DNA of 64,000 nucleotides, taken from NCBI RefSeq assembly GCF_000418365.1, contig NC_021663.1:2356001-2420000 (forward strand), in the 5' to 3' direction. A program made the translations under genes and the position numbers. The DNA is from Corynebacterium terpenotabidum Y-11 (lineage in GTDB: Bacteria > Actinomycetota > Actinomycetes > Mycobacteriales > Mycobacteriaceae). The notes beneath the pieces were generated by a model. The model was not told the origin of the DNA. It worked only from the letters and a program-made list of their open reading frames with translations, and did not search any database. Below, piece after piece: positions 8,835 through 17,423 of the stretch. The stretch's first letter is position 1, and every line of letters begins with the position of its first letter.

Positions 8835-8923
8835 ACCTCCACCGTCACGGCCGTCGGCCAGGCGGCGGACATCCAGCCCGACCGCTCCGATGGCAGCGCC
8901 CGTGCGCTACCCGACGCCTGCGG

Positions 8924-11083
8924 TCAGCGACCCCAGCCTCCTCCGAGCCCACCATCTGCGGAGCCTCCGGTGGTGAAGGGGTTGGACGCGGCAGTCCCTG
9001 CAGTGGTGCCCGCAGTAGTGCCCGCAGAAGCCGCAGTGCCGCCCAGGCGCCCGACAACGAACGCTGCCGCTGCGAAGATCAGGGCCAGGGCCGCGAAGAC
9101 CACGGTGGCGATCGCAAGTCCGTCGACTCCGGAGTTTCCGGCGGCCTGATTCGTCGTCCCGTCAGCACCCTCCGGGCCGAATTCGCCGGCACCGACGATG
9201 CTGCTGAACTGGGGGCCTTCGGTTTCGGTGCCCTGGACGTCCACCGAAAGCCGGTAGGTGAGCGGCTGGGCGGACCCGGACGTATCCCAGTAGGTGATCC
9301 GGAAATACTGCTGCCCGCCGAGCCAGACAGTGGAGAATTTGCCGTCCGGGCCGGCCACGGAATTCCGGAAACCGTAGCTCGAATCGCCGTTGTACATGTT
9401 GTTGATGTTGATCGGGGCGGGATAGTCGAGGCCGCGTCCGCCGGTATCACCGGAGACGATATCCGCGACCTGCAGGCGGGCCGGGTTGAACGCGCGCAGA
9501 TCCAGCTTCGCGAGGTCGAGGTTGGACGAGGCCGCCCGCTCCGCCTCATCTGCCAGCATCAGGTTCGCCAGCACAGTCTGTCCGTAGCCGGCGTGGACAC
9601 GGAACATCTGTGTCTCCCCGGGGCTGATCGTGGACTCCACGGCGGAGGCCTCCCCCTCGGGAAGCTGGCCGGCATCATCGAACCAGGCACCCGCAGCGAC
9701 ATCGACCGGGCTAGCCGCCATGGTCATGGTGTTCTCGCCGGGGCCACCGATGTCTTCGGTGGCGGCCGGGGGCTGATCGGACAGGTCCACCTCACCGAAG
9801 CGGGTCAGGGTGATGTCCAGCGGGACGTCCTCGACGGTGCTGCTGCCCGACATGTCCGGGAGATACACGACGAGCAGCAGGCGGTCGGCCGCGCACTCGC
9901 CGGTCAGCGCCTTGGTGACTACCCCGGCCACACCGATGCCGGTGGGGTCCGGGTCACCGTAGGTGTGCGTGTACTCGGTGTGCCCGAATCCGACACAGGC
10001 CTGTGAATCTCCCTGGTGGTCGGACTGCTTGCCGTCGAGAAGGACGGTCGCGCGCAGTTCTTCCATGACTTTGAGGTTGCTACTGGCCGTCAAGGTATTC
10101 ACGCCGACGGTGATCCGCTCACCGTCGCTCACCGGAATCCACCAGGCCTGCTCCCAGATCATATTCCGGTAGCCGGTGAACGCCGAGGATCCGCCGGACG
10201 GGCGGGACCCGTTCTCGGTGACCGTGGTGTGCAGCGTGACCGCCCCGGACGGGACCTCCGGGGCGTCGGACGAAGACGATCCGCCGGGGAGGTCGACAGT
10301 GAGGGAGCTGCCGGAACCTGAGCTGCCCGAGCCTGAGTTACCGGAGCCCCCGCCGGAGCTGCCACCCGAACCTGAACCGCCACCGACCGTGTCGCCGGTC
10401 GCGGCGTCCTCCACACTCTCGATGAGTTGCTCGGCGTCCTTCGCATCCGCGTAGGACCCGCCCGTGGCCGCGGAGATACACTCCAGTTCCTCACGGGCCG
10501 TCGAGTCCACCAGCAGGCCGACGGTATTGATCACCAGGTCGACGCCGTCGCGCGCCAGTTCCTCGGCCACCTCGCACACGGGCGGCGGAGCGCAGGTGTC
10601 CGCGCCGTCAGACACGAGGACGATCGTGCGGTCACCGTCATCGGGCAGGGCGTCCGCCGCCTCCTGCAGAGCCTTACCGATCGGGGTGAAGCCCTTGGGC
10701 GTCACCGAATCGACCTTGTCTTTCAGCTCGTCGATTTTCCCGGTGACCGGTTCAGACAACAGGGTGATGTCCCGGCAGCCCTCGACCTTGTCCTCCGGCT
10801 CACTGCTCACCGTGGTGCCGTAGGTCAGCAGACCGACGGAGGTCTCGTCGCCGATCTTCTCCAGAAGCCGGTTCGCGGCGTCCTTCGCGACATCGATACG
10901 GGCCCTGCCGTCGACATCCTTCTCCAGCATGGACGACGAGCCGTCAAGGATGAGCATCGTCGGCGGAAGCGAGGCGCTGTCCTCTGCCGCGGCCGGGGCG
11001 GCGACAACGGGTGCCACCATCACCGACAACACGGCGACGGCGACGGCGGCCAGCGACGTTCTCAGAGACCGGTACAGGGGCAT
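8924..11083 (-). CDS. secreted, membrane-anchored VWA-domain protein
   Basis: A 719-residue surface protein. An N-terminal signal peptide (1 to about 33) is followed by a von Willebrand factor A domain with a complete MIDAS: DGSSS (Asp47, Ser49, Ser51), Thr133 (GFTPIG) and Asp159 (LVSDGAD). It should therefore bind a divalent metal and a protein ligand. A Ser/Gly-rich linker (about 235-270) leads to a large unassigned beta-rich region. One C-terminal TM helix (about 655-680) follows, with a short Gly/Thr/Ala-rich tail that would lie inside the cell. No sortase motif is seen. It is monocistronic on the minus strand, upstream of the kinase-like gene with a 155-bp gap. None of the shared dyads is positioned for its promoter. 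VWA proteins often mediate adhesion or complex assembly, but the partner is unknown. Confidence 0.85.
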   Translation of the reverse strand: MPLYRSLRTSLAAVAVAVLSVMVAPVVAAPAAAEDSASLPPTMLILDGSSSMLEKDVDGRARIDVAKDAANRLLEKIGDETSVGLLTYGTTVSSEPEDKVEGCRDITLLSEPVTGKIDELKDKVDSVTPKGFTPIGKALQEAADALPDDGDRTIVLVSDGADTCAPPPVCEVAEELARDGVDLVINTVGLLVDSTAREELECISAATGGSYADAKDAEQLIESVEDAATGDTVGGGSGSGGSSGGGSGNSGSGSSGSGSSLTVDLPGGSSSSDAPEVPSGAVTLHTTVTENGSRPSGGSSAFTGYRNMIWEQAWWIPVSDGERITVGVNTLTASSNLKVMEELRATVLLDGKQSDHQGDSQACVGFGHTEYTHTYGDPDPTGIGVAGVVTKALTGECAADRLLLVVYLPDMSGSSTVEDVPLDITLTRFGEVDLSDQPPAATEDIGGPGENTMTMAASPVDVAAGAWFDDAGQLPEGEASAVESTISPGETQMFRVHAGYGQTVLANLMLADEAERAASSNLDLAKLDLRAFNPARLQVADIVSGDTGGRGLDYPAPININNMYNGDSSYGFRNSVAGPDGKFSTVWLGGQQYFRITYWDTSGSAQPLTYRLSVDVQGTETEGPQFSSIVGAGEFGPEGADGTTNQAAGNSGVDGLAIATVVFAALALIFAAAAFVVGRLGGTAASAGTTAGTTAGTAASNPFTTGGSADGGLGGGWGR

Positions 11084-11385
11084 AGGGGCTCCTTGTCAGG
11101 GAGGGGCGGATGGTCAGGGACAGCAGATCTCGAGCGGCCCGAGCTCGCTGGCGGTACTGGGCTCCAGGTCCGCGGGTTCGCCGGGGGCCGACACGTCATG
11201 CTCATTTCTGTCGCGGTCTCCCCACCCCAGTTGTCCCAGGAGTTGTCGGCGACCGTGGTGGAAGCGCACAGGCCGCCGTTGGTCACCATGTCATCGGTGC
11301 AGTCCTTCCGGTGGGCTGTGGGAATCCAGCGGGGTGCAGAACACCCAGCATTCCCCGATTGCACCTGAGCTCGGGCCAACGGACC
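11084..11385. other. divergent intergenic region with possible gene remnant
   Basis: This gap lies between the VWA gene and the gene at 11471. On the minus strand about 11100-11330 encodes a Cys-containing, coding-looking stretch (for example NGGLCASTTVADNSWDNW) with high third-position G+C. It has no good ribosome binding site and overlaps the VWA start, so I treat it as a possible degenerate fragment of a secreted protein and do not annotate it as a gene. Confidence 0.25.
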
Positions 11386-11405
11386 AGACCCCAGAACCGG
11401 GGTCT
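11386..11405 (+). promoter_or_regulatory. dyad b: AGACCCC-N6-GGGGTCT plus -10 TATCCT
   Basis: Perfect 7-bp arms around AGAACC. The dyad abuts the predicted -35 (11406-11411), and its centre is 33.5 bp before the first base of TATCCT (11429-11434), the likely -10 of the 11471/12260 operon. The neighbouring genes diverge, so this is not a terminator. Confidence 0.6.
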
Positions 11406-11470
11406 GCTGTGCGATCCACCCCACCATCTATCCTGCGGAAGACCCCCGCCTCCCACAGACAGGGCCCGAC

Positions 11471-12214
11471 GTGACCATCTCCAATCTCCCGGCGACAATC
11501 CTCGCGGCCTGCAGCCTGTTGTGCGCCATCGCCTCCGCCGTCTGCCTCGGTTTCCTGGTGATCGGCGGAGATGACGGCACGACGGACACCGCGGCGGGTT
11601 CGGTCGCGACGTCATCAACGGATGGTGCCGGAGAATCCGGAGACGCTGCTGTGTCCGGTGACGCCGGAGTTACCAGCAGCGCCGACAGTACTGACAGTGA
11701 CAACAGCGCCGGCAGCGTCGGCAGCACCGTCAGCACCGGGGAGGACGCCGGTTCCAACCTCCCCGACGGCTTCACCGGACGTGGCTGGGTGAGCACCGAC
11801 TACACCTGCCTGGACGGTGACCAGTGGGTCTATGCGGCCGAGGGACCACCCGGGAAGATGATTCTCTGTCTGCACGACACCCTCCTGTATCCCGGCGGAG
11901 ATGTGAGTTCTACAGCAGATCTGGAACAGTTCAAGGGAGTCAATGTGGTCTGCCCCATCGTGGATGACAATCCAGTCGGCCATTTCACGATCTCTCGGGC
12001 AGATACCGGATGGATCGAACTCCAGGGAACAACCCGGTACGTGATGGATATCTTCTCTGGTCGAGGGGAGATGAGCCTCAACGATCCCGACAACCTGACC
12101 GAAGAGCAGTACGACGCATTCTGGACGAACACCGAGGTTTCGCTGACCGGAATGTCCCAGTGCAGCGGATTCACGCAGTCCCCCACCCAACGGCTGCTTG
12201 AGAACTACGGATAA
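11471..12214 (+). CDS. anchored extracytoplasmic protein with Ser/Thr/Gly linker
   Basis: A 247-residue protein of unknown function. One N-terminal TM or signal-anchor (about 8-32) is followed by a low-complexity Asp/Ser/Thr/Gly linker (about 33-100). A compact domain of about 145 residues contains cysteines (DYTCLDGDQW, MILCLHDT, NVVCPIVDD, SQCSGF) that could form disulfides outside the cell. The start is GTG with a weak Shine-Dalgarno; no better start is in frame. It forms a probable operon with 12260, which has the same architecture, behind dyad b and a TATCCT -10. No homologous family is recognised. Confidence 0.75.
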   Translation: MTISNLPATILAACSLLCAIASAVCLGFLVIGGDDGTTDTAAGSVATSSTDGAGESGDAAVSGDAGVTSSADSTDSDNSAGSVGSTVSTGEDAGSNLPDGFTGRGWVSTDYTCLDGDQWVYAAEGPPGKMILCLHDTLLYPGGDVSSTADLEQFKGVNVVCPIVDDNPVGHFTISRADTGWIELQGTTRYVMDIFSGRGEMSLNDPDNLTEEQYDAFWTNTEVSLTGMSQCSGFTQSPTQRLLENYG

Positions 12215-12259
12215 CCGGTAGATCCCACCCTGTCGCTGCTCTCACCCCGGAGTCACCTC

Positions 12260-12877
12260 ATGACCATGCGCCGCACCATCATCATCGCCCTCTGCACTGC
12301 GATCATCGCCCTCACAATCCTCGCCAGCATCCTCGTCCTGCTCCTCACCAGCGACGACGACAGTACGGACACCGCAGCCGCCTCGGACGCCCTCAGCAGC
12401 ACCACCGACAACCTCCCGGCCGAGACCGGCACTGCCGTCACCATCGTCGAACACGCCAGGGGCACCGATGGTGCCGGAGGGTCCAGCGGAACCAACGGCA
12501 CCAGCGGCACCAGCGGTGCCAGCGGCACCAGCGGGTCGGGGTCGGCGACTGACAGTAGAACGTCCAGTCTCTCCTCCCGCCAGACCGAGCTCACCCAGAG
12601 CACCATCGACGCCCGCTGCGAACTTCGCGAACTCCAGACTGTCGCCCCACTAGACTTCACCATCACGAACCACTGCGACGGCGAATGGGCGGCCGTCAGC
12701 GATGTCAAGCACGGCACAATGGTGGTCATGTACTGGGAGAACGGGGCCTGGGTCGGCGTCACTCCGAATGGCCAGGTCGACAACGGCGGCGGCCGGGACA
12801 TTCCCTGTTATGACACGGACGCCCTCGCTGCTGACGGTGCTCCAGTCGCCTCCATGACCCGTATCCGCACCTGCTGA
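12260..12877 (+). CDS. anchored extracytoplasmic protein with Gly/Ser/Thr linker
   Basis: A 205-residue protein of unknown function built like its upstream neighbour: one N-terminal membrane anchor (about 5-30), a low-complexity linker rich in tandem GTSGASGTSG-like units (about 70-100), and an extracytoplasmic domain of about 90 residues with cysteines (DARCELREL, NHCDGEW, DIPCYD, final RTC). The ATG at 12260 is followed by a second ATG two codons on, and either may be used. Only 45 bp separate it from the upstream gene, so co-transcription is likely. Confidence 0.75.
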   Translation: MTMRRTIIIALCTAIIALTILASILVLLLTSDDDSTDTAAASDALSSTTDNLPAETGTAVTIVEHARGTDGAGGSSGTNGTSGTSGASGTSGSGSATDSRTSSLSSRQTELTQSTIDARCELRELQTVAPLDFTITNHCDGEWAAVSDVKHGTMVVMYWENGAWVGVTPNGQVDNGGGRDIPCYDTDALAADGAPVASMTRIRTC

Positions 12878-12932
12878 CGGTATCTGTGCCCACCACGCGC
12901 CCACCCCAACCTCCGTGTCCTCTGACACCTCG

Positions 12933-12947
12933 CCCCAGAAAAGGGGG
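12933..12947 (+). promoter_or_regulatory. dyad c: CCCC-N6-GGGGG plus -10 TACTCT
   Basis: CCCCAGAAAAGGGGG. Its centre (12939.5) is 33.5 bp before the first base of TACTCT (12973-12978), the same spacing as dyad b. It would drive the tandem TetR pair. It lies 56 bp after the preceding stop codon; no T-tract follows it, so a terminator is unlikely. Confidence 0.5.
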
Positions 12948-13096
12948 TCTGGCAGGAAAAGTAACCCCTCAATACTCTTCATCACAGTGAGTACTATCCA
13001 CGGTCGGCCCACACCAGCCGGTTACTCGCAACGCCTTCACATGCGCCACTACACACACAAACACCTCCCTCTCCGGCCAGGTGACAGGAGCCCACA

Positions 13097-13777
13097 ATGC
13101 ATCCCCAGGAACTGCGGACCCGTCCGAACCGACCGCACATCACCACTGGTCAACGCCTTGCACTGACCCATGCCACGCCGAATCTGACCAGCGTCGGCCG
13201 CCCGCCGAGTTTCACCAATGACGACGCGATCACCGCCGCCACCGCAGCCGGCCTGGCGTCCTTCAGTGTGAAAGGCGTGGCTGCGGAAATCGGTGTCTCG
13301 CCTGCGGCACTGTACCAGCGCTTCGGCACTCGCCGGGGACTTCTCGCCGCCTGCCTCGCAACGGCGGCCTTGTCCGTCCGCCCCCTGACCGGCATTCCCG
13401 ACCTCGCCGAGACCCTCCGTCGGCTCAGCGACCAGTGGTGGGCGATGATCCTGCGCTGCCCGGAGCTCGACCGGGTGTTGTACACCTTCTCTGATGCGGA
13501 ACTGTTCCCGATGACCGCCCCGTTCGCCAGCTACCGCGACCGACTTTTCACACTGGATCTGACGGTGGACCAGGCGAATTTCACTGAGTCGATACTCTCG
13601 TGCAACCTCATGCACCTGCGTCGGCACCTGCCCGCCACCGTCCTCACCGCCGCCGATGTTCCACCGGACGTGGAAGCCCACCGGAAATCCTCGCTGACGT
13701 TCCTCCTCCGCTCACTGTGCAGTGGGCAGCCGGGATGGCAGGTGCAGCCGGATTCCGACCAGGCAGTGGCGTCGTGA
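13097..13777 (+). CDS. TetR-family transcriptional regulator (first of a pair)
   Basis: A 226-residue TetR-like repressor. The helix-turn-helix lies at about 40-85 (DAITAATAAGL..VKGVAAEIGVSPAALYQRFGTRRGLL), after an unusual N-terminal extension of about 35 residues. The C-terminal ligand domain contains an LSDQWWAMILRCP segment shared with the next gene, so the two are paralogues. The ATG at 13097 has AGGAG about 7 bases upstream. The gene overlaps the next by four bases (GTGA), implying translational coupling and perhaps heterodimers. The ligand is unknown. It lies behind dyad c in the middle of the envelope module. Confidence 0.85.
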   Translation: MHPQELRTRPNRPHITTGQRLALTHATPNLTSVGRPPSFTNDDAITAATAAGLASFSVKGVAAEIGVSPAALYQRFGTRRGLLAACLATAALSVRPLTGIPDLAETLRRLSDQWWAMILRCPELDRVLYTFSDAELFPMTAPFASYRDRLFTLDLTVDQANFTESILSCNLMHLRRHLPATVLTAADVPPDVEAHRKSSLTFLLRSLCSGQPGWQVQPDSDQAVAS

Positions 13778-14403
13778 CCCCCTTCGGCGGGGACGCCGAC
13801 AACTCCGCCCACCCGACTCCGCGTCGGGGGCGACCTGCCAAGATCTCCGCCGATGACGTCGTCGCCACGGCCATCTCCCTCGGTATCGGTACCTTCCGAC
13901 TCTCAGAGGTCGCCAGGACGCTGAACGTCACCGTGCAGTCGGTGTACCGACGGTACCCGACGCGAAGCACACTGCTGGAGGAGTGCATCGACGTGGCACT
14001 GCGCACCGTCCCGCCGATCAGCCTGCTCGACCCCGTCCCGGACACCTGGGAAAATATCCTGCGCGCCAGTTCACGGCAGTGGTGGGCGCTGTGCCGCCGG
14101 TTCCCCGGCTGGTGCACCGTCATCACCGACTACGACGGCCCGCTGGAACGCTTCCTCGATGCCGGTTTCGGCAGCTACCTCGAAAGCCTCCTCGCACTGG
14201 GATGGACGCAACCCCAGGCCAGGTTCTCCGCAGCACTCATGGTCAGTACCGCCGCACGCATCGACCATTTCGTCTCCCAGGGCACCCCGCCCGGGGAGAC
14301 CCCCGCCACCGAGACGCTCGCCATCGCGGAGCGTCAGATGGAGGAGGCCACGGAGTTCATCATCGCGGGGCTGACCGTCGACCGCCCCGACTGGACGCTG
14401 TAG
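13774..14403 (+). CDS. TetR-family transcriptional regulator (second of a pair)
   Basis: A 209-residue TetR-like regulator paralogous to the upstream gene. The HTH is at about 20-62 (GRPAKISADDVVATAISLGI..VARTLNVTVQSVYRRYPTRSTLL) and the effector domain contains the matching SSRQWWALCRRFPGW segment. I chose the GTG at 13774 because it overlaps the upstream stop in a GTGA arrangement and gives a normal TetR N terminus; an ATG at 13735 is possible. It ends 26 bp from the convergent gene at 14430. The ligand and targets are unknown. Confidence 0.82.
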   Translation: MTPFGGDADNSAHPTPRRGRPAKISADDVVATAISLGIGTFRLSEVARTLNVTVQSVYRRYPTRSTLLEECIDVALRTVPPISLLDPVPDTWENILRASSRQWWALCRRFPGWCTVITDYDGPLERFLDAGFGSYLESLLALGWTQPQARFSAALMVSTAARIDHFVSQGTPPGETPATETLAIAERQMEEATEFIIAGLTVDRPDWTL

Positions 14404-14429
14404 CGCGGGGGATTTGCGGGATCCGACTA

Positions 14430-15395
14430 TCAGGCCTCGTCGTCCTCGGGCTCTTCCTCAGGCTCGTCGCAGGGGTTCGTCGCGGAGCTGCTGGAGCTCA
14501 ACGTCCGGGGCGAGCCACCGGAGGCGGAGCAGAGGGAGTCGGTGTCCGACCCGTAGTCCACGGCGACGATATAGCTGGAGGAACCGTACTCGGAATTCAA
14601 CGACGCACAGGAGCCCGGGGCGAAGACCTGCGCGCCAGACGTCCCGGACGTCGCCGAGGTGATATCCGCCTCCAGCGTGGAGCTGCTCGGGCTCACCGTC
14701 GTGAGGACGAGGACGCCGCGGCCGTCGCAGCTGGGGGTGGTTGTCGTCGGAACATAGGCTTCCTCGGGTTCCGAGGTCGGCGTCGAGGTATTGCGGGGCG
14801 TGTTCGACGTCGTATTACGCGCAGTCGTGCGGGCGGTCGTCCGGGCGGTCGACCGAGTGGTGGTCCGGGTGGAACCGGAGTTGCTGCGGGAACTTCCCGA
14901 ACCGGAGCTCCCGGAATTCGAGCTGCCGGAACCACCGGAGTTGTTAGAACGGTTCGACGACCCGTTCCCCCCGGTCGGGGCCTTCGAGGTCGCCCCGGAC
15001 GTCGCCGGAACGATGATTGTCGTCGTGCCCTCAGCGGTGAGGTCCTCACCGGAATCCATGCCGGTCAGCGCGTACACACCTGCACCGATGAGCGCGAGAA
15101 TCGCAATCACCGCACTGATCGACAGGATGATCACACCGCCCTTGCCACCACCAGAGGGCTGCGGAACGGACACCTGCACCGGAGATGTGGCAGAGGTGGC
15201 TGCCGCTGGTGCGGCCTTGCGGTACTGCGGCGGCTGCTTACCGGCAACTCCGGCTCCGCCGACACTGCCCTGTGGCGGAAAGCTGTCGGTATCCGGGTCG
15301 GACTTCTTGGCGAACGGGTTGGCCGGGTCACTTTTCCCCGGTTTTCCCTGCTCGTCACGTCCCCAGTCACCTGGGATCTTGTTGTTGTCGGTCAT
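14430..15395 (-). CDS. single-pass membrane protein with long Ser/Thr-rich extracytoplasmic linker
   Basis: A 321-residue protein of unknown function. A hydrophilic N-terminal cytoplasmic region (about 1-85, beginning MTDNNKIPGDWGR) is followed by one TM helix (GGVIILSISAVIAILALIGAGVYAL, about 86-110), then a long Ser/Asn/Gly/Thr/Arg-rich linker with repeated TARTTAR units (about 140-200). A small C-terminal domain with four or five Cys follows, and the tail is acidic (EPEEEPEDDE). The ATG at 15395 follows GTGGGGA on the minus strand. It is the last gene of a four-gene minus-strand cluster starting at 17290. Confidence 0.75.
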   Translation of the reverse strand: MTDNNKIPGDWGRDEQGKPGKSDPANPFAKKSDPDTDSFPPQGSVGGAGVAGKQPPQYRKAAPAAATSATSPVQVSVPQPSGGGKGGVIILSISAVIAILALIGAGVYALTGMDSGEDLTAEGTTTIIVPATSGATSKAPTGGNGSSNRSNNSGGSGSSNSGSSGSGSSRSNSGSTRTTTRSTARTTARTTARNTTSNTPRNTSTPTSEPEEAYVPTTTTPSCDGRGVLVLTTVSPSSSTLEADITSATSGTSGAQVFAPGSCASLNSEYGSSSYIVAVDYGSDTDSLCSASGGSPRTLSSSSSATNPCDEPEEEPEDDEA

Positions 15396-15554
15396 GTCAT
15401 CATCCCCACTCGTCGAGGTTGTTGAACAAATAGGCGGGGCCACCGACACCAGCGCGGGAGTGCCCGGTCCCGGAGATCAGCTGGCCGGTGGCGTCCTTCC
15501 CGGTATCGATGCGGGGCGGTCCGGTGACAGCCCGGGTGGCCACGGAGGAGGCGG

Positions 15555-16181
15555 TCAGTTGGACAGGAAAATGGTACGGATACGCCAGGCGATTTCAGCG
15601 ATACCGATCCAGGCGATGGTATTGGCGATGATGAAGACGAAGGAGCGATCCAGACCTCCATCGTAGCTATCCAGGTCGAAGGTGATCCACTGGAACAGCG
15701 GGTACAGCGTCGCGAGCACGATGACGACGATGAACCCGAGGTACATCTTCGAGCTCGTGCGGGTACGGCCGGCAGTGGAGAGGTCCACCTTGTTACCGGC
15801 GGGCTGGGCTCCGGGCATCCCTGCCGTCATCTGCGGCGAGTACTGCTGGGCGGCACCGACCGGGACGCCGACCGGGGCACCGCCGTTGAGCGGGGGGAAC
15901 GGACCACTGGCCGGGGCTGCGGAGGACTGGTCGGCGAGCTGGTGCAGCCAATCGACGGTGACGACGCCGTCAGGGCCGACGAGGGCGGCGTCGTAGGTGT
16001 CCCGCTTGTAGGGGTCACTGAGGATGGAGTGGGCGGTGAGCAACTGGTCGATCTCGCCGGAGGTATCGGTGTAGCCCTGGGCACGCAGGTCACGAATGCG
16101 GGAATCCAGGTCCGCGGCCACAGCGGGCGGCGGGGTATCCGGGCTGATGCCGAGGCCATCGTACAGGTTGATATTGGGCAT
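15555..16181 (-). CDS. J-like membrane protein lacking HPD
   Basis: A 208-residue protein. The N terminus (LYDGLGISPDTP ... LLTAHSILSDPYKRDTYDAAL, about 4-67) resembles a DnaJ J-domain in helices I and III and the closing DP..R..YD motif. The HPD tripeptide needed to stimulate DnaK ATPase is not there (the loop reads AQGYTDTSGE). A Pro/Gly/Ala linker follows, then two TM helices (about 145-168 and 183-203). It may have lost DnaK interaction and serve as a scaffold. The ATG at 16181 is chosen over upstream extensions that would invade the next gene. It sits between two TM2-type genes and another membrane-protein gene on the same strand. Confidence 0.7.
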   Translation of the reverse strand: MPNINLYDGLGISPDTPPPAVAADLDSRIRDLRAQGYTDTSGEIDQLLTAHSILSDPYKRDTYDAALVGPDGVVTVDWLHQLADQSSAAPASGPFPPLNGGAPVGVPVGAAQQYSPQMTAGMPGAQPAGNKVDLSTAGRTRTSSKMYLGFIVVIVLATLYPLFQWITFDLDSYDGGLDRSFVFIIANTIAWIGIAEIAWRIRTIFLSN

Positions 16182-16239
16182 GGAATGCCTTTCTGGTCGA
16201 GTCGATTCGTCTGAAGAGAATGAACTGTTGACGCAATGG

Positions 16240-16731
16240 TCAGCGTAGCGGGCGTCCCTCACGGTCCACACCGTAGGAACCGTTACGGCCGATGATGAGG
16301 AAAAACTCTGCGGCTTGCCAGGAGCCGACAACGGCGACTATCACAATACCGAGGAACATGGGAACGACGTCGCCGAAATTGTACTCGACAATCTCGTAGC
16401 TGTAACTGGATCCACCGCTGTAGCCACTGCCTGAATAGCGGTTGTCCGCTTCATACACGGTGGTCATCATATAGAAGAACCCACCGACTGCGACAGCCCA
16501 TCCCGTCAGGGACAGCAGGATCTTCGCCAGGCCCCGACCAGGCATGCCGAGGTAGAAGTTTCCCACTCCCAAGGATCCGAAGAACCAGGTCAGAACGGCC
16601 GCCACGGTCCTGGACTTCGGTGAGTACTCCAGGGCGGGCGCGGACGGAGTCACGGGAGACGTAGCCGAGTAGGGCATCGCCGACGCCGCGACACCGGGTC
16701 CGTTGACAATGTACTGGTCAGACAAGATCAT
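16240..16731 (-). CDS. TM2-domain membrane protein
   Basis: A 163-residue protein with a TM2-type core: SKSRTVAAVLTWFFGSLGVGNFYLGMPGRG, a first TM, a Gly-rich turn (GVGNFYLG), a second TM, then a Tyr/Ser/Gly-rich loop and a further TM (about 125-150). The N-terminal 40 residues are Ser/Pro/Ala-rich. The start is uncertain: ATG 16731 has GAGAGG only two bases upstream, while ATG 16743 and GTG 16746 lie just before it with weaker signals. All overlap the 3' end of the next TM2 gene, so the two are translationally linked. The function of TM2 proteins in bacteria is mostly unknown. Confidence 0.75.
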   Translation of the reverse strand: MILSDQYIVNGPGVAASAMPYSATSPVTPSAPALEYSPKSRTVAAVLTWFFGSLGVGNFYLGMPGRGLAKILLSLTGWAVAVGGFFYMMTTVYEADNRYSGSGYSGGSSYSYEIVEYNFGDVVPMFLGIVIVAVVGSWQAAEFFLIIGRNGSYGVDREGRPLR

Positions 16732-17290
16732 AACCTCTCGCATCACGACGGTAGGGACCGAAACCGCCCAGGATCATGATGAATTCCACGAAGCCCCAGA
16801 TCAGCACGACTGACCACAGGAACAGACCGAATATCAGTGGTACGTGCATTCCTGCTGTCGCCTCGAAACCTTTTCCACTGATGACGACCAGCGGTCCGAG
16901 TTGGGCGACCAAGATGCCCGTTCCCCCTACGATCATCTGCGCCAGTGCGCGGTAGTAATTTCCGAGATACCAGTTCGCCGCGCCGATGGAGGACCAGAAG
17001 AAGGAGAACAGTGCCGCCACCCACCTCTTCTTGTAGAAGACCGCGGGCGGGGTGCCCGGTCCCATCATGCCGACCGGCCCGCCAGGTCCCGTCGGCGCTG
17101 TCGGAAGAGTCGAAACAGCAGGTGTCGCGTAATGACCAGGAGGTGCGCCTTGTCCCCAGTCGCCGACGGCGGGCCGACCCCATTCGGCGCCGGAGGGCTG
17201 CCCCCACCCTGCGTCGGTCTGGATGCCGAAGGGCGTCGACGTCGGCGTTGGCGCACCGAACGCAGAATTCCCGAACTGTGGCGTCGTCAT
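16718..17290 (-). CDS. TM2-like membrane protein with Gly/Pro/Trp-rich N terminus
   Basis: A 190-residue paralogue of the preceding TM2 gene. The first 75 residues are disordered and rich in Gly, Pro, Thr and Trp (repeated GWGQP/EWGRP/DWGQG units). A TM2-like core follows (KKRWVAALFSFFWSSIGAANWYLGNYYRAL) and a third membrane segment near the C terminus. A clear AGGAGGAG ribosome binding site precedes ATG 17290. It heads the minus-strand cluster 17290-14430 and diverges from the gene at 17524. Dyad d and a TAGAAC -10 lie upstream. Confidence 0.78.
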   Translation of the reverse strand: MTTPQFGNSAFGAPTPTSTPFGIQTDAGWGQPSGAEWGRPAVGDWGQGAPPGHYATPAVSTLPTAPTGPGGPVGMMGPGTPPAVFYKKRWVAALFSFFWSSIGAANWYLGNYYRALAQMIVGGTGILVAQLGPLVVISGKGFEATAGMHVPLIFGLFLWSVVLIWGFVEFIMILGGFGPYRRDARGYDLV

Positions 17291-17376
17291 GCTGTCTCCT
17301 CCTGGTACCTGCGTCGGTGGGGACCGTGACGGGTCACCACTTCATCACAGTTCTAGAACCACCGGCTGTCCCCCTC

Positions 17377-17398
17377 AAGCCCCGACATGACGGGGCTT
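17377..17398 (-). promoter_or_regulatory. dyad d: AAGCCCCG-N6-CGGGGCTT plus -10 TAGAAC
   Basis: Perfect 8-bp arms around ACATGA. On the minus strand the centre is 32.5 bp from the first base of TAGAAC (17355-17350), the putative -10 of the 17290 cluster. It lies between divergent genes, so it is not a terminator. Confidence 0.55.
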
Positions 17399-17423
17399 CA
17401 CTGACACCTAGTCACATAATTCC

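Noticed and set aside
11084..11430. 121-residue minus-strand frame overlapping the VWA start as a gene
   Set aside because: It has a coding-looking middle part but no ribosome binding site, an overlap with the VWA start and an unrelated tail. It is kept only as a possible remnant.
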